Shown here: positions 41,235-53,392 of the stretch, piece after piece | Layout: every line of letters begins with the position of its first letter | Position numbering within the stretch: position 1 is the stretch's first letter | Origin: Trypanosoma brucei gambiense DAL972 | Taxonomy: Eukaryota > Euglenozoa > Kinetoplastea > Trypanosomatida > Trypanosomatidae | Length of the DNA: 64,000 bases | Direction: 5' to 3' | NCBI RefSeq assembly: GCF_000210295.1 | Contig: NC_026739.1 | Coordinates: 91,762 to 155,761 of the forward strand | Translations under genes and position numbers: made by a program | The notes under the pieces: generated by a model | The model's database searches: none | The model's input: only the letters and a program-made list of their open reading frames with translations | Told to the model about the DNA's origin: nothing

Positions 41235-42833
41235 TTTGACTTTCTTTAGATCTGACAAGATCCCACTTGTTCCGTTGGGTGCGCTGACTGTTTGACTTNT
41301 GCCTCACGGCCCCAACACTCCCTGTGACAGTTAGAAAAAAAAACTGAGGAAATCTTATGCGAGACATGATGTCGGGACGATCATTCATTACCGATTACCG
41401 ACTCAGTAGCATTGCCGTTTCGGTATATCGGACAACTTTACCGAATCAACCCTCTGTACGAAAACTAAAGACCCAACAAATCACCTATCTTGCAAATCCG
41501 TGACGTTCGTCGTTTAGATATTTAATACTTCTCGTTACTAAACACGACACTCTTAGGACTGCAGAAGCATAACATTTTACATAAAAGCCAACAGCCCCCC
41601 CCCAAAAAAAAACAATTGAATTGAAGTAGTTGCCCTAGCAAAAGGCGAAAACAATGCCAAACTCTAAGAAACTTGCAGATATAAATATATTTATGAGATT
41701 TTAGGATGAAACGGGACAAACCAAAGGAGGGGAAAACAAATCAAGTTAAATCAGAAGGAAAAAAAAACGAACATGCTCCACCACTCCGATGGTGAGAATT
41801 TATTTCTCTTTCCCAACTTCCATCTCTTTTTTCTTTGCTTTTTTTTCTTTTTTTTTCCTCCAACAAAGACAAGTAATGTGCTTACGGCCTGTTTTTTTTT
41901 CTTTTTCTCTTTTCAATTGTTTGTTCCGGTTTATATTTCTTTAAATATATAAAAATTAGGGGTTTCGTTGTTGGTCTACGCGTTGCCATTTAACGTTGCT
42001 ACGTTATTTTCTTACATATCAAATCTTCCAGTGGTAATTCTTCCCTTGTATGCCAACGGGAGTGCGTAGACCTGCATTATCTTTTAAAAAATACATATTA
42101 CCTTCTTACGTGTTAACTTTGTGAAACATAACCTATGCGACACGATCTTTTCGAATGATGGATATGCAAATGACTCTGCCCCAATGCCATGTGTCATGCT
42201 GTCCAGCACTCAGTGTTGGTGGTGACTTTATGAGCACCGCTTTAACTATTGTTTGGCAGTGCATTCCTTGTTTTTATGAAGTCAGGTTGATGCGCAGTGG
42301 TTACCGTTATTTCTTTCCTTTGTAAATATACATAAATATATGCATATTTCAGTATTTAAATACGTATGCTTACCTTGTTTGAGGTTCTATCATATTTGAA
42401 AAACATTTTTTTATTTTTGTTTTGTCTACCTCACTTTAATGCTATATTTATCCACTACGGCACAGCAGGTGGCACCTTCCTCACACAGTCCCATGGAGGT
42501 TTATTTGCGATTGCCCAGGAAGTGGAACAGGAGGGGGAATATGGGAGTTAGGCGATGCGTCACAATTGCACTTTGCCGCTCTTACGGTGAGTTAACCGAA
42601 TATTCTTTCGTGTGTGAACCGTAGTATTTCCACCCTCCCAGGGTTGAGGGTTTAATATTTTGATTATGTCGCGATTGGTGACTTTCTATTTCTGTCCAAT
42701 ACGTCGCCGGGCATGATCTGCATATGTATTAAGCGCGCCGATGCCACTTTACTGGTTTCTATTTTCCCTCTTTGATATTCTTCTCGAAGACACAAGATTT
42801 CACATACGAATAATACCACACATTACCGAAAGT
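41235..42833 (+). repeat. Upstream repeat block of cyclase copy 4
   Basis: Matches 26403-28000 almost base for base, including the dispersed element (about 41691-41925) and the splice acceptor before the ATG at 42834. No separate gene. Confidence 0.9.
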
Positions 42834-45800
42834 ATGCACTGGCAGGAAGGTGGCGGAAGAGGATGTGTGTACACTCATGGAAACTGCAGGCGGAACCTTA
42901 CCGCAGGGAGCCCTGCAAGGCGTTACAGCATGTACAAGCACTCACCTGTCATTACTGCTGTATCACTGCTACACTTGTTGCCTTTGCTACTCATGTGGAT
43001 GCCACCTGTGTGCGCGGATGACAGTGCTGTGACGGTAAATGTGCTATCCATGATGTATAATCCGGAATATTACGTTGAGAAAGTGAACGCCATCAATGCC
43101 GGCTTTGACGCATCACTGAGTGCCCACGGTTGGAAGACGGGCTCCGGTGCGACAATATCTGTCATCCGTCCCCCATCGTACAACACCACAGCTGAGGACA
43201 TATTTCAGCTGGGGGTGAAACAAAGTGAAGGGAAGTTATTAGTTGTATTCGGGCCCCTGGGTACTGACCCTGTCGTTTGGGTTCGTGATAAACTAAAGGA
43301 AAATGATCTTGTTGCCATCGCTCCTATTGCGTACTCCAGTGAGGTCCGTGGTTGGAACCCTCACCTCTATTCAATAAGTGTCGAACCCAATGCTGAGCTC
43401 CTCGCCCTCATTCGATACGCTGTTGTTTATCTGGGTCTGCCGCGTGTAGGTTTGATGTATGCGAAGGGTAATGGGTTTGACAAGGAGTCATATGAGTTTA
43501 CCATGCGAATAATGGAAATGATGGGCCGCAAGCCATGTGGAGTGTTCGCTGTGGAGAGCAGTGGGGGTCGGGACGTCTTGGAGGGTGAATTGAATACCAA
43601 GTGGGGGCAATTTGTTGCTACACGTCCGCAGGCTGTACTGCTATTTTCGTCAATCGCGGATGATACCACCGGGTGGTTTGTCAAGAAGATAGCACAGGAC
43701 AACCGCACTGTGGACATGTACCTGCTCGCCCCTTCCAGTTTTCAACATTTTCTGATCAAAACATGGAGCGATGCGCTGGTGTCACTTAATCGTACGTTCA
43801 CTCCTGGACAGCTGATCACAACTGGAACAGTGCCACTCGCTAGTGACAATCGGTCCTCGATGGTTCGGCACTTCCAGCGTGACATGGACAATTACCTGGA
43901 TACAAACAGTGACTGGAAGGGCTTTGCGAAACCTGAACATTACCTTAAGGACGACAAATTAGGGGAGATGATGGTGTTTGGATGGCTTGCGGGAGAAGTT
44001 CTGTTTGAGGCCCTAAACAACGCTCCACAACTGACAAACCGTACTTCATTCATGGAATCTCTGTACAAGCAGCGTCGCTACGTGATTGATGACTTTGTGG
44101 TTGGTGACTTTGGTGGTGAGTGCGATGAGGGCGCTGCATTACAGGGTGCCATGTGTAATTGCAATCAAGGCGGCAGCATGGCGCATATGAGAGTTGTTGA
44201 TGACAGCCTCAGTTTGAAGCCTATGAAGAAAGGCTCTGTGACGTGGAGTGTATCGGAGTGCTCGAGTGCTAATGTGCAGGTGAGCGCACCGTTAATCGGA
44301 CTGTATGTAGTCCTTACGGATGATAAAGTTGCACAACGTGCGAGCATGAGGTGGTCGTTGGGCGCTCGGAGCATCGAGGAAGCGGATGATGTTGATAAGA
44401 GAATATTTTTCCATTCCTTAAAGGTTAATTTGAAAAATTTAACGCAATCACTTGAACAAGTAAGGGACACGAAGGCTGTAGCTGCAGTTCTTGGTGTTGT
44501 TACCGCTGATATTCTGAGCGTGCCGAATATGACTTTCATTGGTACTCTTCCACTGTCCCCCCGGTTGAACAAGTTCTGGAGAAACGTGATCCATCTGCAA
44601 CCGCTACTTGCGCAGCAGCTATATGTGCTTGCTGTATACCTCTCCAACACCTCTTCCACGGGAGTGAAGGCGCTTGTTCGCGGGGGTGAAGCATCTGAGG
44701 TTGTAGACACGCTTGATAAGTCATTGGTTACGTTTGGTGTGTCGCTTGATTCCAGTAAGACACTTGGTGATGATGACCCGATATCGTCATATCTCTCGGG
44801 TAATGGAGATGTGTTTTGTATTGGACTCACTCTCACTGACGTTGCTGCGGTTGCGCGGCACCTTCAGACCCACCTCAGGGCCCGTGTATTCGTTCCATTC
44901 AATGACATTTTGTTGTTTTATCAGGAGTTTGTGGCTGCATTTAATGCGAGTAAAGAGTCTATTGCCAGCTCAGAGCGGCTCCTATTCGCGACGAGTTTCC
45001 CACACTGGGCGGAGAAGAACACGAAATCAGATATGGTTGCGAGATTTCATCGCCATGTCAATGAATCGCATTGGCATCCACTAACGTTCCTGGGCTTTGC
45101 TACCACTCGGTTGCTTCAGGTTGTTATCTCCAATATGAGGAAGGTGAATGCAGAGCTGCTGGCAGACCGCATTTACACGGAGTCCAACATCAGAGTGGAT
45201 GACGTGCGATTTGGACCCTTCAGTGATGCGGAATGTGTTTCTGGTACGAGTGTTTCGGCAAATGAGTGTGCCTCAAACTTTGGAGCCACAAACATTTCTG
45301 TATGGTCGATGGCGCGTGTGCTGAATTCAAGCTTGCCCAGGACACAGGTTGGGATGACACCGTCTATGGACTATGTTATTCCGCAAGAGGGTCAACTCAC
45401 ACAGTCACAGATAGCTGGAATAATTTCTGGGTGTGTATCCGCCTTGTTATTATTTATTGCCCTTGGTGTGTTCCTACACATCTCCCTGCGGAACGCTCGT
45501 AACAACAACCGTGCACCCAAGGAGCCAACGGACCCCGTGACACTAATATTTACTGACATTGAGAGCAGCACTGCGTTGTGGGCTGCACACCCTGATCTGA
45601 TGCCCGATGCCGTCGCCGCGCATCATCGTATGGTCCGTTCACTGATTGGGAGGTATAAGTGCTACGAAGTCAAAACTGTTGGGGATTCGTTCATGATAGC
45701 GAGTAAGAGTCCTTTCGCTGCCGTCCAACTCGCACAGGAATTACAGCTGTGTTTCTTGCATCATGACTGGGGAACAAATGCACTTGATGATTCTTACCGT

Positions 45801-46399
45801 GAGTTTGAGGAACGTCGTGCGGAGGGAGAATGTGAGTACACACTACCAACCGCGCATATGGATCCTGAAGTGTACAGTCGTTTGTGGAATGGCCTGCGTG
45901 TACGTGTTGGAATCCACACCGGGTTGTGCGACATCCGACACGATGAAGTGACGAAGGGATATGACTACTATGGGCGGACTCCAAACATGGCAGCAAGGAC
46001 GGAGAGTGTAGCAAATGGTGGTCAGGTGCTGATGACGCATGCGGCGTACATGTCGCTGTCAGCTGAGGATCGTAAGCAAATTGATGTCACTGCACTTGGT
46101 GCTGTCGCACTTCGCGGTGTGAGTGATCCGGTTAAGATGTACCAGCTGAATACCGTGCCTAGTCGTAACTTTGCTGCATTACGGCTGGACCGCGAATACT
46201 TTTTTGATGAGGGCGAGGATGGCACGACAACCTCCACAAGCGACCACAGTTCTTCACGTGCGGAGCTGAGTGAATCAGCTCAGATAATTGCAACTGCACT
46301 ACAGTCGCTGTTAAGCACGTTCAAGACAGCGCATCGTGAGAAGTTGTTGCTGCCGTATTGTGAGCGTTGGCGTGTGCCTCTTCCCCGTAAAGCTGCATC
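42834..46399 (+). CDS. GRESAG4: Receptor-type adenylate cyclase GRESAG4, copy 4 (3' end missing at gap)
   Basis: Reads from the ATG at 42834 through signal peptide, two-lobe ectodomain, membrane span and complete catalytic core (FTDIESS, VGDSF, GYDYYGRTPNMAAR), and stops at the gap after PLPRKAA. About 58 C-terminal codons, judged from copies 1 and 2, are missing. It shares NQGGSMAHMRVVDDS and LTQSQ with copy 2 and the THLR/LTD form with copies 1 and 3. Private changes are HWHPLTF for HWDPLTF and EERRAEGECEYTLP for EEQRAEGECEYTPP in the Delta-loop part of the cytoplasmic domain. The frame that appears to continue past the gap is artificial. Confidence 0.94.
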
Positions 46400-46500
46400 N
46401 NNNNNNNNNNNNNNNNNNNNNNNNNNNNNNNNNNNNNNNNNNNNNNNNNNNNNNNNNNNNNNNNNNNNNNNNNNNNNNNNNNNNNNNNNNNNNNNNNNNN
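46400..46500. other. Assembly gap (101 N)
   Basis: Separates the cyclase array from the convergent region. The right edge falls exactly at the start of an inverted-repeat arm, suggesting that the palindrome broke the assembly. Confidence 0.98.
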
Positions 46501-46711
46501 TTCAAAGGTGCCACATCTGTTCGTAAATACATAATGACGGAGATATTTTCCCTCGTGGGACCTGAGGTGTGTTTCCCTCAACTCAAAATCTACAACTAAA
46601 CTCGTCTGTGCCGCACCTCCAGAGGCGGGGTTGAGGGAAACCCAATTCAGTTCCCTCGTGTGAATATATATCCGTCATTATGTATTTATGAACAGATGTG
46701 GCACCTTTGAA
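46501..46711. repeat. Inverted repeat: 82-bp arms, 47-nt loop
   Basis: Arm 46501-46582 aligns with the reverse complement of 46630-46711 without gaps, with about 10 mismatches (roughly 88% identity). The outer 40 bp have a single mismatch. The left arm may extend into the gap. Transcribed from either side, as expected between convergent clusters, it would form a long hairpin RNA. Both arms have one frame open (FKGATSV motif), with no other coding sign. Confidence 0.88.
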
Positions 46712-46881
46712 TGTAAAATGAATCGGGTGTCCCATGACATGGAAATGGAATATTGCAACGGGGGTTTTTGGGGGCCGCCGGATTCTCCCGCCCAATTAAG
46801 CGGGAACTGCTGAGGCAAAAGGGCACTCGGTGCGGTGCCTTACAGTTGGGAAGTGGGTGAAGCCGTGACGCCGCCGTAGCG

Positions 46882-47004
<123 letters not shown>

Positions 47005-47567
47005 CCACCAGGCACGGACATTTGGGCAAAAAAGGGGGAAAAAACGGTTCGTACCGCAGCAAATGGGGGCCCATTTAGTTCTGATCGCACGCAGTTGCAA
47101 GCGTCGGTAATATAATATCTTTCTGCTTGTCACCGCGTTTTGAAAGGCCAGCGGGGTGGAAGTATTTGGAAGGAGGGGGGAAGCTCTAAGAGCAAAAAAA
47201 AAAAAACAACAATAACAAAAAAAAAGGATCTGCCACCGCGGCGGCGATTCACTCATTGTCAGCCCCGGACAGGACTTGCAGGGATCCGCGCTTACGCTGA
47301 CTAGGGGAAACGATGAGGCATCTGCAGCAAAATAAATAAATAATAATAATACTTATGGTTCCGGCAAATTTGAGGGAAATCATCGGCAAGCCGAATGAGG
47401 AAGATGCCACTCCTCGTCATATACACTCTTTGGGTTGGCACCGCGGTGAGGGAAACATGGGAGGGGATGGGGAATAAATCCGTTGCGTGCCACTTTCCTT
47501 TTAGTTCCCGCTACCGCTTCTTTTATGGGTTACCCTATCGGATAATAATGAAGGTGTTGTGACAACG

Positions 47568-47876
47568 ATGTCCACGCAGCCTCCTGAGCTTACGGTAGTA
47601 TCGGCAACTAAAGCGGAACGTTCGCAGACGGACATGCATTTCCAGCAGGAAACCGTGCATGTCTCACACGGCTGTGGCGTAGCCTTCGGAAATTTTTGTT
47701 ACTTTTATGTTGTTGTTGTTGTTGTTGTTGGGGCGCGATAGAAATAGCTTCCACAAAACTCGGAAAAGCCGGACATCTCCACTCAACTTAGTTTGGAATG
47801 CGAGGCTACACGTGTAGAAGGAACTGAAAGGGAAGAAGTGCCCGTGGAAATCTTGTTGGGGCGCGGTAGCGGCTGA
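47568..47876 (+). pseudogene. Possible small relic gene, one frame with two adjacent stops
   Basis: A frame from the ATG at 47568 reads MSTQPPELTVVSATKAERSQ and on to a GTT-repeat-encoded valine run, stop at 47739-47741 and again at 47745-47747. It then continues in the same frame with a charged 42-codon piece (LSLECEATRVEGTEREEVPV) to TGA at 47874-47876. A pyrimidine tract and AG (about 47492-47503) lie upstream. Microsatellite expansion could have broken a small gene. Not recognised. Confidence 0.28.
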
Positions 47877-48719
47877 TTTCTCACCCGCCCACTACTCGAA
47901 ACCGGTTCCAAGTCCGCGTATCATCGCACACACGCGGTTCCTACGGCCACTTTTTCCCCCTCCAGTTGCCGCTGGCAGTTAAAATGGCAGTCGTAACTAA
48001 ACTAAGGAGCAATACTTATGTATGTGTGCGTGTGTGTGTGTGGGAGTGTGGCAGGTATTTTCTAAAAAAAAGCAGTAGTCACCCCCCTTTCTCTCACTTT
48101 CACCATTCCTCCTCATTTCCTCGCCGATTGTGTGGCACTGTGCTGTGCTACGCAATTCAAATCCACATGAGAAACCACCTTTTGATTCCCCTTCGCAAAC
48201 ATCCATCCATTGCTTTCAAGTCCTCAAGTGTTTGTTGCCCCCGCGGCAACGGGAGAAGTTTGCATGCGGGGGGCACATTTCACGCGCCCAAATGCATAAT
48301 TGTACGTTCCATTGACTCCTGAACATCTTTGCCATGCTTTAGAACGGCAAAACACCATCCGTGAAACTGAGGCAGCCATTATGAGCGAGTCGGCAGTAAT
48401 AATAATAATAATAACAACAATGATGCTATTAATGGCGGCGCAACGTCTCCACCCGTATTTTTTTTTTTTTGTGTGTGTGTGTGTGTGCTAAGGCTAACAA
48501 CAGCGTGTCAAGTAAATTCTTTTTAAGGTAGGATGGAAAGAAAAGGACACAAAAATGAGTACATAAGAGGAACGAGTTACATTCGCCTTTTCAGCACATC
48601 GTCCGTTAATTCATACATACACCATCCACCCCCTTCTCCCAACGTCGTGAAAGACCCTACACCATTGAATAATAACAACCCCAACAAAGAAGAAAAAGAA
48701 GGAAAAAACAGAACAAACG

Positions 48720-48751
<32 letters not shown>

Positions 48752-49722
48752 ACAAAACAGAATTAATATGATGGCGGCATGTTGCCGAAGAGAAAAATAG
48801 GATATAAATATATAAATATATGAGTATACAAATATAAATATATATGTGTTTTTTTCCTTTTGTTCGGGGCGGGGGTGGTGGAGGGGCTCTGGCGCTTTTT
48901 CAAGACCGGAAGCAACTTCGCTCCGTATATGGCCCGTAAAGGCTCTCATGCCAAATTCTCGCATGTATTATTGTTTTATTTTTATTTTTGGGTGGTGGGA
49001 AGCTTCGCACCTGGCGCCAGCACCGTCCGCCGCGCTGAAACTGATTATATTTATCGCCATTGTTTTTGTTTTTCTTTTCGCTTTTAACCCGGCAGCACAA
49101 GCACGAGGCAAAGAGAAAGAGAAAGAGAAAGGGAAAGGGGGCCTCTGATGGCGCGATAACTAATTTCACATGCGCTTGCAAAATAAGTCCCCCCTTTCCC
49201 ACCTCTTCGCGGTTCTATCATATCCACCAACGCACTCAACCAACTGCCGGCATCATTCTCCTCCTTCTCCACACTCTTCCCATCGTAGTGGTCCCGCCCT
49301 GCATCGTCCGCAACATAAATGTGGATACAAAAGTGAGAGACAATTTATTTATTTATTTATTTTCCCCCCTCTTTTCTTTTCTTTTTGTTTTGTTTTTTTT
49401 TAATATTTTTTGCGTCCTTAAATCTATTCTCTTTTATTTTTTTTTTTGTTTTTCCCGCCCCATCCATACTCCCGCATGATGGCTGGTCGTCTCCACTACG
49501 GTGTCCAACTGCACAACCCCCTCCTCCTCCTCCTCCTCCACCACCCTCAAATGCAACGAACAGACTGACAAACAAATACATAGACGTACACACATGCATA
49601 TATTTTATTTTTTTTAAAAAAGAAGGGGGGGGGGAGAGGGGAAGAAGAAAAAAAAAAATGGGAAAAGGGAAAAGGAATGAGAAACATTTTCCTTCCGATT
49701 TTCCGCCACGAGCTATGGATGT

Positions 49723-50052
49723 TTACATGACGTCTTCTTCATTTGGCCACACCTCTAACCTCTTATAAAATTCATATTGAGTTTCAATCACCTTCAGGAA
49801 ACGTATATTTCTGTCCCTTGCTCCAACTACCTCATTATAACGTTTTTGATGTTCCTCCGTGAGACTTCCTACTGCAAGTTTTTTTTGCGACCACGATTTC
49901 ATTTCCTTTTCAAACTCTTCAATCTGCCGCTGGACGTCTCCTCGTATGATATCCATGTCTTGCTTCAGTAACGCGCGATGCCAAAGCCTTTCGGGGACGA
50001 AATCTCCCTGCAGAATTTCCTTCCGCTCCCCGTAATAGTAGTACACAGTCAT
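49723..50052 (-). CDS. Small coiled-coil hypothetical protein (109 aa)
   Basis: Not recognised. The ATG at 50050-50052 lies 16 nt downstream of a near-ideal splice acceptor: twelve T's followed by AG on the minus strand (50082-50069). The protein starts MTVYYYYGERKEIL. From about residue 30 to 95 it is a charged amphipathic helix (DMDIIRGDVQRQIEEFEKEM, then RYNEVVGARDRNIRFL) likely to form a coiled coil, and it ends with an acidic EEDVM. There is no signal peptide or membrane span. It is the last gene of the leftward cluster before the convergent strand switch. Size and helical character would fit a small subunit of a mitochondrial or flagellar complex, but this is a guess. Confidence 0.78.
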   Translation of the reverse strand: MTVYYYYGERKEILQGDFVPERLWHRALLKQDMDIIRGDVQRQIEEFEKEMKSWSQKKLAVGSLTEEHQKRYNEVVGARDRNIRFLKVIETQYEFYKRLEVWPNEEDVM

Positions 50053-50068
50053 AATGTATTGTAATAAA

Positions 50069-50082
50069 CTAAAAAAAAAAAA
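50069..50082 (-). promoter_or_regulatory. Trans-splice acceptor (T12-AG) of the small coiled-coil gene
   Basis: On the minus strand an unbroken T12 tract is followed at once by AG at 50070-50069, then 16 nt of leader before ATG. Confidence 0.75.
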
Positions 50083-53000
50083 TCACCACCCCCTCCCTAA
50101 AAATAAAGAGCAACTTGGCGCATTTAAAACAGCAACACTAATAATAACAACAATAACAATAATAACAATAATAACAACAGCAGAATCGTTAGAGTTATTT
50201 CTGTAATTTTCCACACCCCGCTCTATCAACATTCATTACATAACCCCGATGTTATTATTTCCCAAATGTATCTGGTGCTGACAGCACAGCACGAATAGAT
50301 AAAAACAAAACAAAACATTACTGCCGTTAAAAAGCGTGGGCGGAAAGGTGGAGGAGGTTTTGTTCATGTGCCGCCTCCTCCCATCAACTCCATTAATATG
50401 TTTTGTTGAAGATATGAATAAACCAACACATACACATACGCACGCATATATTTATATATATTTATATATAAAGGTGTTGTGAGAAGAAGACGCGCAAATC
50501 CGTAAGTTCCATGAAAACGCCGTGCTTTGTGTGGATATTGTTTATTGCTTTTATTGTTTATGTATATATATATGTGTATATATGTGTGTGAGTGTGTGAG
50601 TGAGTAATTGAGTTACATTAATTCGATGAAAACTCCTCTCCTTCCCTCTTTTTATTTTTGTTTTGTGTGTGTGTGTATGTGTCTTTATTTATTTATTTAT
50701 TTATTTACTTTCCCATTTGGTTCACGTACTTAATGCAAATCTATTAGCTACGAAATGAAGAAATGGATCTTTTCTTTAAAAAAAAAAAATGCTAAAGAGA
50801 GTAGCAAAAGAAGAAGAAGAAGAAAAAAAAAAGAGAAAGAAGAAGAGGATATATATATATATATATATATATTAAAAATATATGTATATTTTAAAAAAAT
50901 ATATATATGGAATGAGGGAAACAGCAAGACCATCTTTATTTATTTATTTATTTATCGTTGCCTGCGTTCAAACCCTGCCGTATGAAAGGGCGATATTCCA
51001 GTCAACAACATATTTTGTTTCTGTTTTTACTCCATTTCCACACTCGTTTGGTACCGTACGGGAAACACATAAATGCCGTAATGAATGGAGACAACAGAAG
51101 TAATAGTAATAATAATATAATATAATATAATAATAATAATAATGGTAACAAAAATAAAAAGAAAGAAAAAGAAGTGAGAAGAGATTTATAAATAGTATAT
51201 ATTTATAGATATCATATATTCATATATTTATAAAGGTTTTGATAGAAATTTGGATGGACGGAAGGGAAAGTTAAGAAAAAACAAAACAAAACAGAACCCT
51301 CTCTCTTCAAAAAAAAAAAAAAAACGGTGGAACATGACAGTTTAGGTCCCGTACGTGGCGTGAGTAAAGGAAACTGTAAAGTAGAAAAGGGAAAAATAAT
51401 TAAAAAAAAACACGCACACAAACAAACAAACAAACAAACAAACAAAAAAAACAAAAAAAGAAAGAAAAAGAAAGGTGAAAACACCACCGTTTCGTCGGTT
51501 ATCATCGTTGCCATCATTCATTCACTTATTTTATTGAGCTGTTGCCTTTTTTTTATATTGTTTTTCAAAAAAAAAATATATTTATATATAAATATTAATA
51601 TATCTCGTACAAAAACAAAATGAAAAAGCAAGCAAACAAAAAAACTAAACACAAAAGCACACAAGTACAAATATTTATATAAATATATGTATGTTTGTGT
51701 ATCAAAGCGTTTATTATTTATTTTATTTTTATTTTTATTTTTTTAGAAGAAAAGAAAAATCTGAAGATACTTCTCCTCTTCTCTACCGTGTTATTAATGT
51801 TGTTGTGTTGATGTTGCTACGCATCTCATCTTCTATAAATAAATCCCTCTATTTCATTTAATTTCCCCACATCTTCGTTTATAAATTTAAATAAATAAAT
51901 AAAAAAATATATATATATATATATATTTATCTATTTTTTTTTCTCCTCCTCCTCCTCCTCCTTTTTTTTTCTTCCTTCTAAAATCCTTTGCTTTTCGTTT
52001 GTTTGGCATGGTACAGTAGCAAAAGTAAAAATAATAAAAGAGTTCACAGCACGGGGATGAGAGAATAAACCGAAGAGAAAAACGAAAAAAAAAACAAAGC
52101 AATAAAATTGGGAAGTAAAATTACAAAGCAATAAAAGTAAAATATAACAAAAAACAAAAACACACAAACACATACAAAGAGATGAAATGAGACGAAAATG
52201 CCTCCCACTTCTCGTGTAGTTGAGGCGAAGTGTAATGAAGACTCAACTACACGCACAATAATAACAAAAAAAAAAAGAAAAAAAAAGAAATTTAGGAGGA
52301 AGTGCAGAATAAATTACGAGAAACAAACTCTGTTATTCATCTTTAACTTCCTGGTACCACAACAGTAACAATAACAATAACAATAATAATAATAATAAAA
52401 TACATACAAATACACATACAAATACACACGCACACACAAAAACACAAGCACGAACACAGACGTATATATAAATAAATACATTTATACATTAATATATATA
52501 TATATATATAAATATAAAGAAAACCTGTTGCAAGTTCAAAGGTGGGTGTAGGCGCAAACCATGCAAAAACACATAAACATAAACATAAACATAAACACAC
52601 ACACACGCATTGGTATTATGTTGTTGTGTGTTGCATAATGTTGCGAAACTCATACAAAAAAAAAAGGAAAAGAAAACAACAACAGCTCGTTGCCCACTCC
52701 CATTCCTATTGTTTCTTCTATTTTATTTTATTTTATTATATTATATTATATTATCATACTTTGTTTCCTTTCCCTTTCCCCCCTTTCCTCTCCTCCGAAC
52801 ATTTTCTATAATATATAAAATAATATGAGATAGATGAAAAACAAAACACGCACACGCAAACTAAAAACTGAAACTAAAACTAATAATAATAATAATAATT
52901 TCATTTTGTATACGCAATGTTCGTTAACGCATCTTTTTTTTCTTCTCTATTGCTTGTTTTTTTGATCATTTTTTTTCCTTTTTTTCCTTTTTTTTTTGGG

Positions 53001-53360
53001 GGGGGGGGAGAGAGAGAGAGAGGACGAATATAACAGAAATAAAAATAAAAATAAAAATATCCCCCACTTTTTGTTTTTTTTTTCATTTGGTTGAAGTGAC
53101 GTGGCACCCGAAACAAAAATAAAATAAAATAAAATAAAAAATCACGGAGGCTCATCGCGCAGAAACATGTCGAATCACACGCAACGGTTGTCCGGAGGGG
53201 AATACACACACAAAAAAAAAATGCACGAAATAAAAAAAGGCAAAATAAATAAACAAACAAACAAACACCGCTCTTCTCCCCTCTCCTCTCTTTTCATCTC
53301 GCCAAAAAAAAAAAATTCCGAAGCCGATGGAAAAGTTGTGCAGAATTATATAAATATAAA

Positions 53361-53392
<32 letters not shown>

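Noticed and set aside
46400..46526. Apparent C-terminus of cyclase copy 4 beyond the gap
   Set aside because: Continues only because N's were read through into the inverted repeat.
48148..48166. Second B-box-like sequence (AATTCAAATCC)
   Set aside because: T-stem does not pair and no other tRNA elements are nearby.
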